Source: Fidelibacterota bacterium
GTDB taxonomy: Bacteria > Fidelibacterota > UBA8477 > JABMPR01
DNA length: 64,000 nucleotides
Reading direction: 5' to 3'
NCBI GenBank assembly: GCA_016784025.1
Contig: JADHVL010000014.1
Location: 50,126-114,125 of the forward strand
Both the position numbers and the translations under genes were made by a program. Shown here piece after piece: positions 8,716 through 17,413 of the stretch (position 1 is the first letter of the stretch; each line of letters begins with the position of its first letter). The notes beneath the pieces are model-generated. The model made no database searches. It was not told the origin of the DNA and was given only the letters and a program-made list of their open reading frames with translations.

Positions 8716-10011
8716 TCAGGCCTCATTCCCGGAAAAGCGCCTGAGAATTCCACTACTCTTCTCTTTCGCCATGAGTGCAGTGCGCAGCTTTCGGGCAGCA
8801 TTCATGGCGCTGTCAAGTTTCTCCATAACCAAATCAATCTCTTCATCAGTAATAGTGAGTGGGGGTAGGAATTGAGTCACAGAGGTATCGTTGTTGGCAT
8901 AGATCATTAAGAGGTCCTGGTCATAGGCCGCTTTTGTCAAGGCAGGACCGCCATATTTATCTCGCAACTCCAGACCAATCATGAGGCCAGTTTGGCGAAT
9001 ACCGATAAAGAATTTAGGATATTTCTTCTGAATCCTGTCCAGCCCTGCTCGGACTTTTCGCCCTGCTTTTTGAACCCGATCCAGAAAAATGGGCTCACTC
9101 GATATCTGAAGCACCTTTTTAGCTACCCGACACCCCAATTCTGAACCACCATAGGTTGAGATGTGGATAAAGGGATCCCGTTTAAAGATAGCATCAAGAG
9201 GCTCTCTTATAACCGTAGCAGCGATAGGATAAATGCCACCGGAAAGGCCTTTGCCCAGGATCACCATATCGGGTGTAATCCCGGCATGTTCAAAAGCCCA
9301 CAATTTGCCCGTACGTCCCAAACCAGACTGAACTTCATCCATGATGAGCAAAGTTCCATTATTATCACATAACTCTCGAACTTTTTGGAGATAACCCTCA
9401 ACAGGCATGACCATCCCCAGCGTGGAGGGAACTGTTTCAAGAATAACTGCAGCCACTTCTGGGTCAAGGGCTTGAGCCAGTGCAGCTGCATTATTAAAGG
9501 GGACTTGAATCATATTTGAGGTGTTGATACCAAAGGGTTCACGATACTGTGCATCACCGACTGTGAGCGCTAGACCAGTATGTCCATGGAAGCCACCAGC
9601 AGCCGATATTATTTTGGACCGGCCAGGCTGTCCACAAGCCAGTTTTAAAGCCAGATCAACTGCTTCACCACCACCCACACCAAAAATACAAATGTTTAAA
9701 TCGTCAGGCATGGTAGCGGTGATTTGTTGAGCGAGAGCAGTACGCTCCTGGCTCATAAAATGGTGGTTGCCAATATCCAATTCATCCAGGGCAGACTTTA
9801 GAGTATCAATTATTTCCTGGTTGCGATGTCCCAGATTGAATACACCACCATTGGAATGACAATTGAAGAGACGTTTACTCCCATCCATATCATGAATCCA
9901 GGCGCCATCCCTGTTACCCATGACAAAGTCCATTCCATATTTTTTAAAGAAGGCAGCCTTGCCAGCAGAGACATGGGTTTCAAAACTTTTTATGACGCTT
10001 TGTTTATCCAT
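8716..10011 (-). CDS. Class III PLP-dependent aminotransferase (acetylornithine/GABA type)
   Basis: A 431-residue fold-type I PLP enzyme. The cofactor sites are clear: G-V-G-G-G-E-A around residues 111-117 (phosphate binding), F-H-G-H-T-G near 141-146, D225 in L-L-I-M-D-E-V-Q-S-G (pyridine nitrogen) and the Schiff-base lysine K254 in L-G-K-G-L-S-G-G. This subgroup includes acetylornithine, GABA and beta-amino acid aminotransferases and also the phospho-lyases acting on phosphoethanolamine or phosphohydroxylysine. The substrate cannot be read from sequence. No arginine biosynthesis genes are nearby, and the coupled kinase-like gene downstream makes a phospho-lyase role worth considering. Confidence 0.88.
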   Translation of the reverse strand: MDKQSVIKSFETHVSAGKAAFFKKYGMDFVMGNRDGAWIHDMDGSKRLFNCHSNGGVFNLGHRNQEIIDTLKSALDELDIGNHHFMSQERTALAQQITATMPDDLNICIFGVGGGEAVDLALKLACGQPGRSKIISAAGGFHGHTGLALTVGDAQYREPFGINTSNMIQVPFNNAAALAQALDPEVAAVILETVPSTLGMVMPVEGYLQKVRELCDNNGTLLIMDEVQSGLGRTGKLWAFEHAGITPDMVILGKGLSGGIYPIAATVIREPLDAIFKRDPFIHISTYGGSELGCRVAKKVLQISSEPIFLDRVQKAGRKVRAGLDRIQKKYPKFFIGIRQTGLMIGLELRDKYGGPALTKAAYDQDLLMIYANNDTSVTQFLPPLTITDEEIDLVMEKLDSAMNAARKLRTALMAKEKSSGILRRFSGNEA

Positions 10012-10026
10012 AGATCAGTCCCTTGT

Positions 10027-10134
10027 GCACTTAGATCTTTTATACTTCGACAGGCTCAGCAAGACAGAATATAATTATTAATTGTCTCCCTGAGGCTCTC
10101 GAAGGGTGGATATCAAATTTCATCAGCGCGCACT
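10027..10134. repeat. Dispersed inverted-repeat element, copy 1
   Basis: Read on the minus strand it starts GTGCGCGCTGA, continues with CCCTTCGAGAGCCTCAGGG and GAGACA, and after an AT-rich centre carries GCTGAGCCTGTCGAAGTA, ending GTGCAC. The same parts in the same order occur at 25061-25209. The two arms (CTTCGAGAGCCTCAGGGAG and CTGAGCCTGTCGAAG) are partial inverted repeats, so the transcript could fold. It has no coding capacity and resembles a miniature inverted-repeat element. Confidence 0.7.
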
Positions 10135-10163
10135 CCTTCGTTCTATTAGATGCAAAAACCTGT

Positions 10164-10994
10164 TTAGTAATTCCAGAAGAGAGAGATGAAGTGGCGCGCA
10201 TCCAGAGTATGGTTCATTTGATAAATGGAATATCCCAGGGTGAAATTTGACCAATCTGCAGTAAAACCAGCCGAGGGATATATACGCGGGTCTGGATCAG
10301 CAGCTTCTATCTGAAATCCACCCATGAGCTCGAATTTATCTAAAAGTAAATAGGAGAGACCAACTGCATTTGGAAATGATCCATTGTTGACCTCGGCAAA
10401 CACAGTGAGCTGATTAAAGTTGGCATCGGCTTCTACCCACATTTCAGATGGGAGCGTAGTGCTCTCTTCATCCAGTTCACCACTCACTCCAAAGTGTCTT
10501 ATACCTCCGCTGAGAACCAGGTAATCCCTCACTTGATAGGCAGCAGCCAGATTGAGTGAAAGACTGGTGGCACTGGCATTCAAAGAACGCTCATAGACCA
10601 GTTCACCTCCAAAACCCAGAATGACCGGTCCCAACTCTCGAGCATAGGCAGCCCCTGTGTTGAATAGATTGTATTGAAAGGTGCTCAGTGGTTCTTCAGT
10701 GGGGATATCATTCCGATATTCCAGTTCGCCGCTATTCAGAGCCTGGAAACTCAAATGTGTATTGTTTAGTGAAATACCCATATACGCTCCCTGGATATCA
10801 GCAACCCAATTCCAGACACTCAGGGTAACTGTGGATTCTGGGTGGGTGAGAATACGGGTTGGTTTGACCGTTGGATTGAGGGTCAAACCAAGAGATGCAT
10901 CACGGGCATCAGTGGGAGTTGATAGAATATCAAAACCTGTCTGGCTCAAGCCCATCACGATGAATGTCAAAATCAGAAAAAGTCTTTTCATCAT
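10164..10994 (-). CDS. PorV/PorQ-like outer membrane barrel protein
   Basis: From the second of two candidate starts this is a ~276-residue protein with a signal peptide (M-M-K-R-L-F-L-I-L ... S-Q). The ATG at 10994 overlaps the last base of the upstream TAA stop (TAATG), which favours it over the ATG at 11012 inside the upstream gene. The mature part has N-terminal D-A-R-D-A-S-L-G-L, a hallmark pattern of the PorV/PorQ/UPF0164 family, then alternating amphipathic beta strands and a C-terminal aromatic residue (F-W-N-Y). PorV proteins act as shuttles for type IX cargo; PorQ-like members are related. It is the last gene of a six-gene overlapping operon. The assignment rests on pattern recognition, so subfamily is uncertain. 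Confidence 0.75.
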   Translation of the reverse strand: MMKRLFLILTFIVMGLSQTGFDILSTPTDARDASLGLTLNPTVKPTRILTHPESTVTLSVWNWVADIQGAYMGISLNNTHLSFQALNSGELEYRNDIPTEEPLSTFQYNLFNTGAAYARELGPVILGFGGELVYERSLNASATSLSLNLAAAYQVRDYLVLSGGIRHFGVSGELDEESTTLPSEMWVEADANFNQLTVFAEVNNGSFPNAVGLSYLLLDKFELMGGFQIEAADPDPRIYPSAGFTADWSNFTLGYSIYQMNHTLDARHFISLFWNY

Positions 10995-12100
10995 TAGAAA
11001 TTTACTCCCCATCCAATATAATTACGGTATCCTTCACCTGGAGTTCCGAATTTAAACCCATAATCGATGTGCATGGGGGGACCCTGTTTCCAGGATAACT
11101 CATATCTGGCACTGAGACCGGGATAAATACTCTCATCTTCATAACTCATACCAACATTTACCTGGAGTGCCTGTATTCCATGCCACATCATGGCAACACG
11201 GTATATGTTTTCATCGATAAAATAATAATCATGCTCCAGTGCAAGAGAAACGGTTCCTATATCCTGCAGCCAGCCCCAGGAAAGACTCATGGGAAACTCA
11301 TCTTGATAGCTACTGCCTCGCTCAAAAATGTCCTGAGTTTTCCATTTATAACTGCTGTTCCAGTCTTTGATGGCCAGGGCGAATGAGCTTCCCGCCATAG
11401 GTTTGAAGACAAATCCTAGACCGGCTCCAAAACCACTCCCTTTTAAATCCAGATCAACGTCACCTGAGCTGAATTGTTTGGTTAGGAGCTTGAGGGAGAG
11501 TCCAAATGCTAGTTTGTCAGAAAAGCGGTTTGAGAATGAAACCAGATAGGTCATCTCAGTATCGCTGATATCCCCGGCTGCATAGCCACGGGAGTCTCGA
11601 GCCTCAATATTTTTTGTTCCGGCGGCTATCAATCCGATGGATAAACTGGCTGTGGGAGGTAAAGGGACTCCAGCATTCACTGTATAAATGAATCGATCCA
11701 GGGAAAGCTGGACCAGACCAGCATCAAAACTCCTCTGACCAAAGAACGCCTTGGAGGCTGGGTTTTGAGAATAGCTGTTGGTACTGGTCTGATGAAAGAG
11801 GGTTATACCTCCAGTCCCAGAGGAAAGTGGGTCAGATGTAAACCGATTCGAGGTCCCAGTATATCCACCCAGACCTGATGCGTATATACTGGGACTTAAA
11901 GCAAATAATATTAATACTGGCAGTAATAGATTCGCACTCAACGACCGTAGAATGCTGATTTGTCTGACCCTATAGCCAGGTTTTGAGATAGTGTCTTCGC
12001 GAGCGAATGATAATGAGCGCGGCGATCTCGAATTCGAGATGGCTTCGTTACTTCGCCACTCGCAATGACTGGTGAATGTGTGTATCATGAAATTATTCAA
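10994..12100 (-). CDS. PorV-like barrel protein with repeat-derived N-terminus
   Basis: The open frame is 368 codons from a TTG at 12100, but residues 11-37 are translated from a dispersed repeat (11992-12069) and are unlikely to be functional protein. A proper signal peptide begins only at L54 (TTG at 11941): S-A-N-L-L-L-P-V-L-I-L-F-A-L-S-P-S-I-Y-A. The mature part has G-T-G-G-I-T-L-F-H and S-Y-S-Q-N-P-A, typical of UPF0164/PorV-like barrels, followed by amphipathic strands and terminal W-G-V-N-F. I suggest 10994-11941 as the functional coding part. The frame overlaps the stop of the upstream propeller gene by 4 bases. The element may have displaced the native start and ribosome site. Confidence 0.72.
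   Translation of the reverse strand: MNNFMIHTFTSHCEWRSNEAISNSRSPRSLSFAREDTISKPGYRVRQISILRSLSANLLLPVLILFALSPSIYASGLGGYTGTSNRFTSDPLSSGTGGITLFHQTSTNSYSQNPASKAFFGQRSFDAGLVQLSLDRFIYTVNAGVPLPPTASLSIGLIAAGTKNIEARDSRGYAAGDISDTEMTYLVSFSNRFSDKLAFGLSLKLLTKQFSSGDVDLDLKGSGFGAGLGFVFKPMAGSSFALAIKDWNSSYKWKTQDIFERGSSYQDEFPMSLSWGWLQDIGTVSLALEHDYYFIDENIYRVAMMWHGIQALQVNVGMSYEDESIYPGLSARYELSWKQGPPMHIDYGFKFGTPGEGYRNYIGWGVNF
11992..12069 (-). repeat. Dispersed GTCATTGCGAG repeat, copy 1 (inside a gene start)
   Basis: On the minus strand it begins GTCATTGCGAGTGGCGAAG and ends CGCTCGCGAAGAC, with GATCGCCGCG in the middle. A second copy with the same ends and the same core lies at 32163-32254 on the plus strand. This is the repeat whose translation (H-C-E-x-x-S-x-E-A-I) often contaminates predicted proteins in environmental genomes. 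Here it is read through by the 5' end of a PorV-like gene. Confidence 0.85.
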
Positions 12101-13680
12101 TTTATCACCATCACTTTCGTCCAGTGAATATCAGAATCTATCTCGATTCGAATGAAATAGGTCCCATTGGAAACGAGGTAGCCAGCTTCATTCCGCCCAT
12201 TCCAGGTGCGTTCCTGAGGACCCGATAGTGTGGATGGGACATTGTCCAGGACCTCCCGGACACGATGCATGGCAAAATCAAAAACATTGATAGAAACATC
12301 TTCCCCGGCGTCAGCGCTATAACGAATTATCAGGTTGCCCTGACCATTCAAAACCTTGTCATATCGTGGTGTGAATGGATTGGGATAAGCATAAAAATCA
12401 TCAGAGGATTCTGCCGATCGAGCCTTGTGGATATTCCAGGACAATCCTTCATTGAAACTTACCGCCAGACCATCACCCGTACCCACCCAGACCGCGCCAT
12501 CCTGATTCACCAAAACGGAATATACCGCATCGGAGTATATAATTTCGGAGAAATCATCGTGATGAAAATTGGGCAATACCACAAAGTGGAGACCGTCTCT
12601 GGATTTCCACAACCCCTGGTCGGTGGCCGCATAAATATTTGAAGCATCAGAACCAATATTCCAGACTCGAAAATTCAGGAGGGGAGCACGCCAATAATTG
12701 GTCTCATCGTCATAAAAACTCAAGCCAGTTGCATCACCAGCACCTGTTGTAATGGTTGATGCCCAAATCCGATCTGAGCCATCTGGAAGGGTTTGTCGAT
12801 TAAGGGCGATCACCCAGTTTCCTGAGATGTTTGAATTCTTAAATGTGAAGTGATCCCAGCTAAATCCGCCATCTAAAGAGCGATTAATACCACCAGAAGT
12901 TCCTACCCAGACTGTATCGTTCCAGGCCTTTACAGCAAAGGCTATATGATTTAAATGAGTGAGGGGATCCAGAGCATAATATTCCTGGTCTGCCAGAATA
13001 TCACTCTCCATATCCTGAACAACATTGGAGTCCAGCCTGGCTTGATCAGTCCAGGGCAGCATGACACGTTGCCAGGAATCACCCAGGTCATAGGAAACTC
13101 TTAACCCACCACCAAATGAGGTAGCCCAGAGACGTGTTCCATCAAAAGCCAGATCATAGGTGATGTTTTGTACCTCGGTCACCACATCAACAGATAAAAT
13201 AGAAACACCAAAGAGATCCATCTCGGAGTATTTGGCATAACTTGTATCACTGCCTTCAATAATCATCTGGAGACTATCCATGGGTTGTCCTAGATGTGTC
13301 CAGCTTGCACCGGCATCCACGGAGCGGCTGATACCGCCACCAGCTTTAAGATCGCCAAAGGCAGTAGTTGTGTCAAAACCCATAGCCACCCAGATTGTAT
13401 CTCCCCAGACTGCCAGAGCAGATACTCCTCCCTGACCCAGATTTGAAAAACGAGAACTGAAACCAACAAAGGAATCTCCGTTGTCGAAGGTAGCGCTAAG
13501 ACCGTGCCCTGAACCCAGCCATAGGGTATCACCCTGTCCTGCCAGATCAGAGATACTGCTTCCAATCAGTCCACTATAGACGGTATCGGCTGATTCCAGG
13601 GAAAAAGTTGAAGGTCTCAGGAGTTGGGCATGCAGAGACAAAGAGGTAATGATGCCGAGGAGGGCTATAAGAGATCTCAT
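12097..13680 (-). CDS. Secreted beta-propeller protein with C-terminal sorting-like domain
   Basis: A 527-residue protein with a signal peptide ending H-A-Q (residue 19). It has repeated segments of the type G-D-T-L-W-L-G-S-G-x-G-L-S, D-T-V-W-V-G-T-S-G-G-I and G-A-V-W-V-G-T-G-D-G-L, each marking a propeller blade as in sialidase/two-component-regulator propellers, with S-x-D-x-G-x-S-W Asp-box-like motifs. The last ~95 residues start Y-A-Y-P-N-P-F-T-P and resemble the FlgD-like sorting domain. The ATG overlaps the preceding lipoprotein stop (ATGA). Export to the surface by the type IX route is likely; ligand unknown. Confidence 0.85.
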   Translation of the reverse strand: MRSLIALLGIITSLSLHAQLLRPSTFSLESADTVYSGLIGSSISDLAGQGDTLWLGSGHGLSATFDNGDSFVGFSSRFSNLGQGGVSALAVWGDTIWVAMGFDTTTAFGDLKAGGGISRSVDAGASWTHLGQPMDSLQMIIEGSDTSYAKYSEMDLFGVSILSVDVVTEVQNITYDLAFDGTRLWATSFGGGLRVSYDLGDSWQRVMLPWTDQARLDSNVVQDMESDILADQEYYALDPLTHLNHIAFAVKAWNDTVWVGTSGGINRSLDGGFSWDHFTFKNSNISGNWVIALNRQTLPDGSDRIWASTITTGAGDATGLSFYDDETNYWRAPLLNFRVWNIGSDASNIYAATDQGLWKSRDGLHFVVLPNFHHDDFSEIIYSDAVYSVLVNQDGAVWVGTGDGLAVSFNEGLSWNIHKARSAESSDDFYAYPNPFTPRYDKVLNGQGNLIIRYSADAGEDVSINVFDFAMHRVREVLDNVPSTLSGPQERTWNGRNEAGYLVSNGTYFIRIEIDSDIHWTKVMVIN

Positions 13681-14558
13681 TTGAACACCCCGCTCAGCTC
13701 AACATCCTGGCTATGACTCGGGGATAAACTCCCAGCAGGTAAAACAACGATTGAATCAAGTACAGGAATTGCTTCGATTCCCAACCAGGATCTGGAATTG
13801 AAGGTCCAGTGATAAACCCCACTCAAATTGTTGGGAGCCAGAGCCAATAGGAGACTGTAGACACCATCATTGGCCAGACTGTCGCCACTGGTAAAATCAA
13901 TACCCTCAAAAGAATAAAAGATCACACTACCACCATCATCATAAAGGGGAATTGGTTGACCACCATTGGCATAAGTGCCATCAGGTTTGAGAGACATCAT
14001 GCTTACGTCTCTGATTTCATCCAATCCTGCAGGGTGGCTTACTTCAAGGGTTAGTGTGTCCAGTACCAAGCCACTTGCCAGAAGTGTCAGTGTATCCAGA
14101 TGACTAGCAGCACCAATAACTGGGGGAGCAGGTCTTTCCGGTTGCAATGTCTTAAATTTAGCCAGGGAATTTGATGCATCGTCTCGTACAATAACTTCAA
14201 GTGTCCAAAGACTGTCTACATATGTAGACATGGAGTCAGGTAAGATCCAGCCTCCATCATAACGACCATCTCCAATAAGGATGTCATCACCTTGACCGAG
14301 ATCATTCAGCAACAAATATGATGAACCAAAGATGCCCAGATTATATACGACCTCCTCTATTGCGAGCGGGCTGGTTACTTCAACTGAAAAGAAAAACTGC
14401 TGGGACAGATAGTCGAATTCGAAGCGGCTGATTTCCATGGAAAATGTCGTCTCACCAGAATCTCCAAGATAGGGCTCTTCATCTAGCGTTGTAGGTGATT
14501 GATCGCACTGAATCAAGCTGGCGATGAGTATCACGGTGATGATTATTTTACTTCGCAT
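13677..14558 (-). CDS. Lipoprotein in the prmA-PorV operon
   Basis: The preferred start is the ATG at 14558, giving 293 residues: M-R-S-K-I-I-I-T-V-I-L-I-A-S-L-I-Q-C, a lipoprotein signal with the lipidated cysteine at residue 18. An in-frame ATG at 14573 lies deeper inside prmA and would add five residues. The body is beta-rich with repeated G-D-G-R-Y-D-G-G and N-D-G-V-Y-S-L motifs, suggesting two Ig-like domains. It overlaps prmA upstream and the propeller gene downstream (ATGA), so it belongs to the same transcript as the PorV-like barrels. No enzymatic motif is visible. Confidence 0.82.
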   Translation of the reverse strand: MRSKIIITVILIASLIQCDQSPTTLDEEPYLGDSGETTFSMEISRFEFDYLSQQFFFSVEVTSPLAIEEVVYNLGIFGSSYLLLNDLGQGDDILIGDGRYDGGWILPDSMSTYVDSLWTLEVIVRDDASNSLAKFKTLQPERPAPPVIGAASHLDTLTLLASGLVLDTLTLEVSHPAGLDEIRDVSMMSLKPDGTYANGGQPIPLYDDGGSVIFYSFEGIDFTSGDSLANDGVYSLLLALAPNNLSGVYHWTFNSRSWLGIEAIPVLDSIVVLPAGSLSPSHSQDVELSGVFK

Positions 14559-15391
14559 AAATAGGCGATCCATTCATTCTTTGTAAAAGTTTTCAATACT
14601 TTCCAGGGGGATAGCGCAAGGAGTTCCCTGGTTTCCTGGTCTTCAACCTGGAGGAGACCTGAGACGATCACTCTGCCACCCTTACGAACTGAGGCGAAAT
14701 AATCCGGGAGTATGGGAAAGAGTCGAGCTCTAATAATATTTGCCACCATGATGTCATACGGCGGATTCAAGACTGGGGTTTCACTTATCTGTATATTAAA
14801 TCCAGATTGAATCCCGTTCAATTCCAGGTTATCCCGGATATTTTCTTCAGTAAAAGGGTCATTTTCCAGTCCATCTACTTCAGTCGCCCCCTTGAGTAAG
14901 GCCGTAATGCCAAGAATACCACTCCCTGTACCTACATCCAGAACCCTTTCGCCCCCTTGAATCAGATCATCCAGAATCTCCAGACATAATTGAGTGGTTT
15001 CATGGGTACCGGTACCAAAAGCCATGGCAGGACGAATCCTGGTCTTGATGGTCTGAGGGAATTGGTCAGGGGCTTCCCATTCAGGAAGAATAATGAGTTG
15101 CTCAGTAATTTCAGTAGGTTTGAAAAATGCCTGCCAGTTTTTATTCCAGTTTTCGCGATCAACCACATCCTGAGAGATACTGGCTGCTTGATCCAGATCG
15201 ATGATAAAGGTTTTCAATTCATCCAGGATAAGTTGAGTTTCATTGTCCAGGGGATAACTCACCTGAAGGACATCATCTTTCTCAACAATAGCCAGTCCGC
15301 CCAACGCCATGGCAAAGTCAATGGCGATTTCACGGTGCTGATCAGCAACACGAATATCAGCAGATACCCATTGTGAGGTGGGTTCTATCAA
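14543..15391 (-). CDS. prmA: Ribosomal protein L11 methyltransferase
   Basis: A 282-residue SAM-dependent methyltransferase that trimethylates ribosomal protein L11. The PrmA signature is seen in order: A-F-G-T-G-T-H-E-T-T (about residue 125), the SAM-binding D-V-G-T-G-S-G-I-L-G-I, acidic loop E-N-D-P, and V-A-N-I-I in place of the family's N-[IL]-x-x-x-x. The N-terminal ~100 residues form the substrate-recognition domain with W-N-K-N-W-Q-A-F-F-K-P. The ATG overlaps the stop of the AAA ATPase gene by four bases (ATGA). Confidence 0.95.
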   Translation of the reverse strand: MIEPTSQWVSADIRVADQHREIAIDFAMALGGLAIVEKDDVLQVSYPLDNETQLILDELKTFIIDLDQAASISQDVVDRENWNKNWQAFFKPTEITEQLIILPEWEAPDQFPQTIKTRIRPAMAFGTGTHETTQLCLEILDDLIQGGERVLDVGTGSGILGITALLKGATEVDGLENDPFTEENIRDNLELNGIQSGFNIQISETPVLNPPYDIMVANIIRARLFPILPDYFASVRKGGRVIVSGLLQVEDQETRELLALSPWKVLKTFTKNEWIAYLCEVK

Positions 15392-16437
15392 ATCAAACCT
15401 TCTCGTTTCTGCAGCCAGCTCAAGAAGAGGGGATCATAGATATGATAACCTTCATCCCTGTTCACCAGCCAGCCTTCGCGGACCAATTTTATCACTGTAT
15501 TATGCGCAGTACTGGTGGCGGACAATCCGAATTTGGCAATAAATCCAAGTTCAGTGGGACGGGAGTAGCCACTGGCCAACCCCAGCAGGAGACGTTTTTC
15601 GTTTAACCCAAAATTATCCCATAAAGCCGTAAAAAGAATATTGCGCTCTTTGAGCAGTTTGGTAATGGAGCGCTGTAGCAGTCTTGTTGTTGTGCCCTCA
15701 AGCCATATCTGTGATACGGTATATGCCAGTCTTTGTGTAAAGAGAGGTTGACCACCTGTATATTTGTAGACTGCTTCAGGTAAATCAAAGTCACTTAGAC
15801 CCATTCGACGAAAGCGCTGCTTTAAATAGCGGGTACAGGCTTTTTGCTCCAGATTCTCTAGCTCGTAAAATTCCTGGTTCTTAAAGAATACTTTGTTGTC
15901 ATCACCAAAGACTTCCCTGAGGATATCCGTGCGGTGACTGACAAAAATATGGGTTATTCCCCGTCTTCCATTCAGACTGAGTCTCAGCTCTTCAACAATG
16001 TTCTCTTTGAATTTGGTGAGATGTTGAAATTCATCCCAGACCAGGATAAACTTCTTATTGCTGCCTTTAACCTTTTCATACCAGATGTCGAAGATGTTTT
16101 GGAGATTGGCAGTATTCACATCTGCTGCCAAAGACTTTAATCGTTTATCCGTTTCAACCGTTGGGAAGCTTGTTATCAGTGCTTTTAAAAGCAGCTCAAA
16201 CAGTTCCTCTCTGCTGACAATAAATCGTAAATCAAGATGTATATATGGGGTGGCGTTTTTGTCCAGGATAAAATTTAACAGACTTGTTTTACCCGTGCCA
16301 CGCTTGCCCATCAGAAGCAGATGGCTTTGTTTTTCAATACCGGCCAGAATGAATGCCTGATCTTCAGGTCGCTGAACATAATGATTGCCCTTTACAGGTT
16401 CACCCCAGTTAAAAGGGTTTGCGTAAATTTTACTCAT
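15388..16437 (-). CDS. AAA/STAND-type ATPase with C-terminal winged helix
   Basis: A 349-residue P-loop ATPase of the archaeal-ATPase (PF01637-like) type. Walker A is G-K-R-G-T-G-K-T near residue 44, Walker B is K-F-I-L-V-W-D-E-F, and a sensor-like V-S-H-R-T follows. The C-terminal ~100 residues fit a winged helix (R-P-T-E-L-G-F-I-A-K-F-G and L-V-R-E-G-W-L-V). Such proteins are usually regulators or assembly factors; the target is unknown. A GGAGG ribosome site lies 9 bases upstream. It heads the operon running through prmA to the PorV-like barrels. Confidence 0.85.
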   Translation of the reverse strand: MSKIYANPFNWGEPVKGNHYVQRPEDQAFILAGIEKQSHLLLMGKRGTGKTSLLNFILDKNATPYIHLDLRFIVSREELFELLLKALITSFPTVETDKRLKSLAADVNTANLQNIFDIWYEKVKGSNKKFILVWDEFQHLTKFKENIVEELRLSLNGRRGITHIFVSHRTDILREVFGDDNKVFFKNQEFYELENLEQKACTRYLKQRFRRMGLSDFDLPEAVYKYTGGQPLFTQRLAYTVSQIWLEGTTTRLLQRSITKLLKERNILFTALWDNFGLNEKRLLLGLASGYSRPTELGFIAKFGLSATSTAHNTVIKLVREGWLVNRDEGYHIYDPLFLSWLQKREGLI

Positions 16438-16494
16438 AAGCAGAGTCCTCCGGGGGTAAGCCGTTTGAGGCAGATCCCGTTTTACGTTTAGCTA

Positions 16495-17406
16495 TCATTG
16501 TTGATATAACCAGCTTAGCAGTGTATTCCCCACAGCCTCCAGACTTTCCGCACTGCATTTATCCGGAGTATCTTCGTGGGTATGCCAGTAAGCATTGTTT
16601 GGTCCTGGATATTCAAAATCGATGATGTCAATGGCCTGAATGCCCTTTTCAATAAAGGGGACATGATCATCATACATAGAGGCACCTGCGACGAGTTGAA
16701 ATTGATCATAGCCTATATCATTAGCCAGAGCCCAGATTTCTTCAATCAGACGGGGTGCAGAACGGTAAGAGACAGGATCTACCTTGATGGTCAGTTCAGC
16801 ATCACCCACCATGTCCAGCAGGATGACCCGCTGAGCCATCGGTTTGAATGGATGCTCCACATAATAGCGACTCCCCAGGAGATAGTGCTCCAGATCGCGT
16901 GGTTCGCCATAATCTTCACCATCAAACAGAACGATATCAATTCCTGGATTCACCGGGTTGGATCGCAGCTGTCTGGCTATTTCCAGAAGTATGGCTACGC
17001 CGCTGGCACCATCATTTGCACCGATCATGGGGCCTGTTGGGTCAGATGGATCGTATTCAGCCCTGGGACGTGTATCCCAATGGGCACACAAGATAATCCG
17101 CTGGGTTTTTTGGGGCTGAAAGCGAGCTACAATATTGGTGAGATTTAGCTGTTCTGATGAGTAGGGATCATCCATTTGAAAATTCTGTATATGCAGGGTA
17201 TCAGCCAGGGGTTTTAAGATGGAGCTGTAATACTGAATTGCTGCCTGAGCGCCATCCGAATTGGGATTGCGGGGACCCAGATCACACTGAGCCTGCAGAT
17301 CCTCAAAAGCACGTTCTGCATCAAAACCAGATTGTGCAGCCAGTGGTACCCCACTACACATAATGAGCAGAATAGACAGGTAAATAGAATGAAAGTTGGG
17401 TTGCAT
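16495..17406 (-). CDS. M28 family zinc peptidase / glutaminyl cyclase-like
   Basis: A 303-residue secreted enzyme: signal peptide ends L-A-A-Q. The M28 metal ligands appear in order: A-H-W-D-T-R-P, A-N-D-G-A-S-G-V, D-G-E-D-Y-G, a D-M-V-G-D aspartate and a late Y-W-H-T-H-E-D-T. The D-x-R-P after the first histidine-aspartate pair and the length are typical of the glutaminyl-peptide cyclotransferase-like branch, which converts N-terminal Gln to pyroglutamate; an aminopeptidase cannot be excluded. It starts 7 bases after the sprA stop, so both are probably co-transcribed. In Bacteroidota, N-terminal pyroglutamate formation is frequent on exported proteins, which fits the neighbourhood. Confidence 0.88.
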   Translation of the reverse strand: MQPNFHSIYLSILLIMCSGVPLAAQSGFDAERAFEDLQAQCDLGPRNPNSDGAQAAIQYYSSILKPLADTLHIQNFQMDDPYSSEQLNLTNIVARFQPQKTQRIILCAHWDTRPRAEYDPSDPTGPMIGANDGASGVAILLEIARQLRSNPVNPGIDIVLFDGEDYGEPRDLEHYLLGSRYYVEHPFKPMAQRVILLDMVGDAELTIKVDPVSYRSAPRLIEEIWALANDIGYDQFQLVAGASMYDDHVPFIEKGIQAIDIIDFEYPGPNNAYWHTHEDTPDKCSAESLEAVGNTLLSWLYQQ

Positions 17407-17413
17407 AAATTCA

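Noticed and set aside
16576..17148. 190-codon plus-strand frame over the M28 peptidase
   Set aside because: The minus strand carries all five M28 metal-ligand motifs; the opposite frame is a codon-bias shadow.
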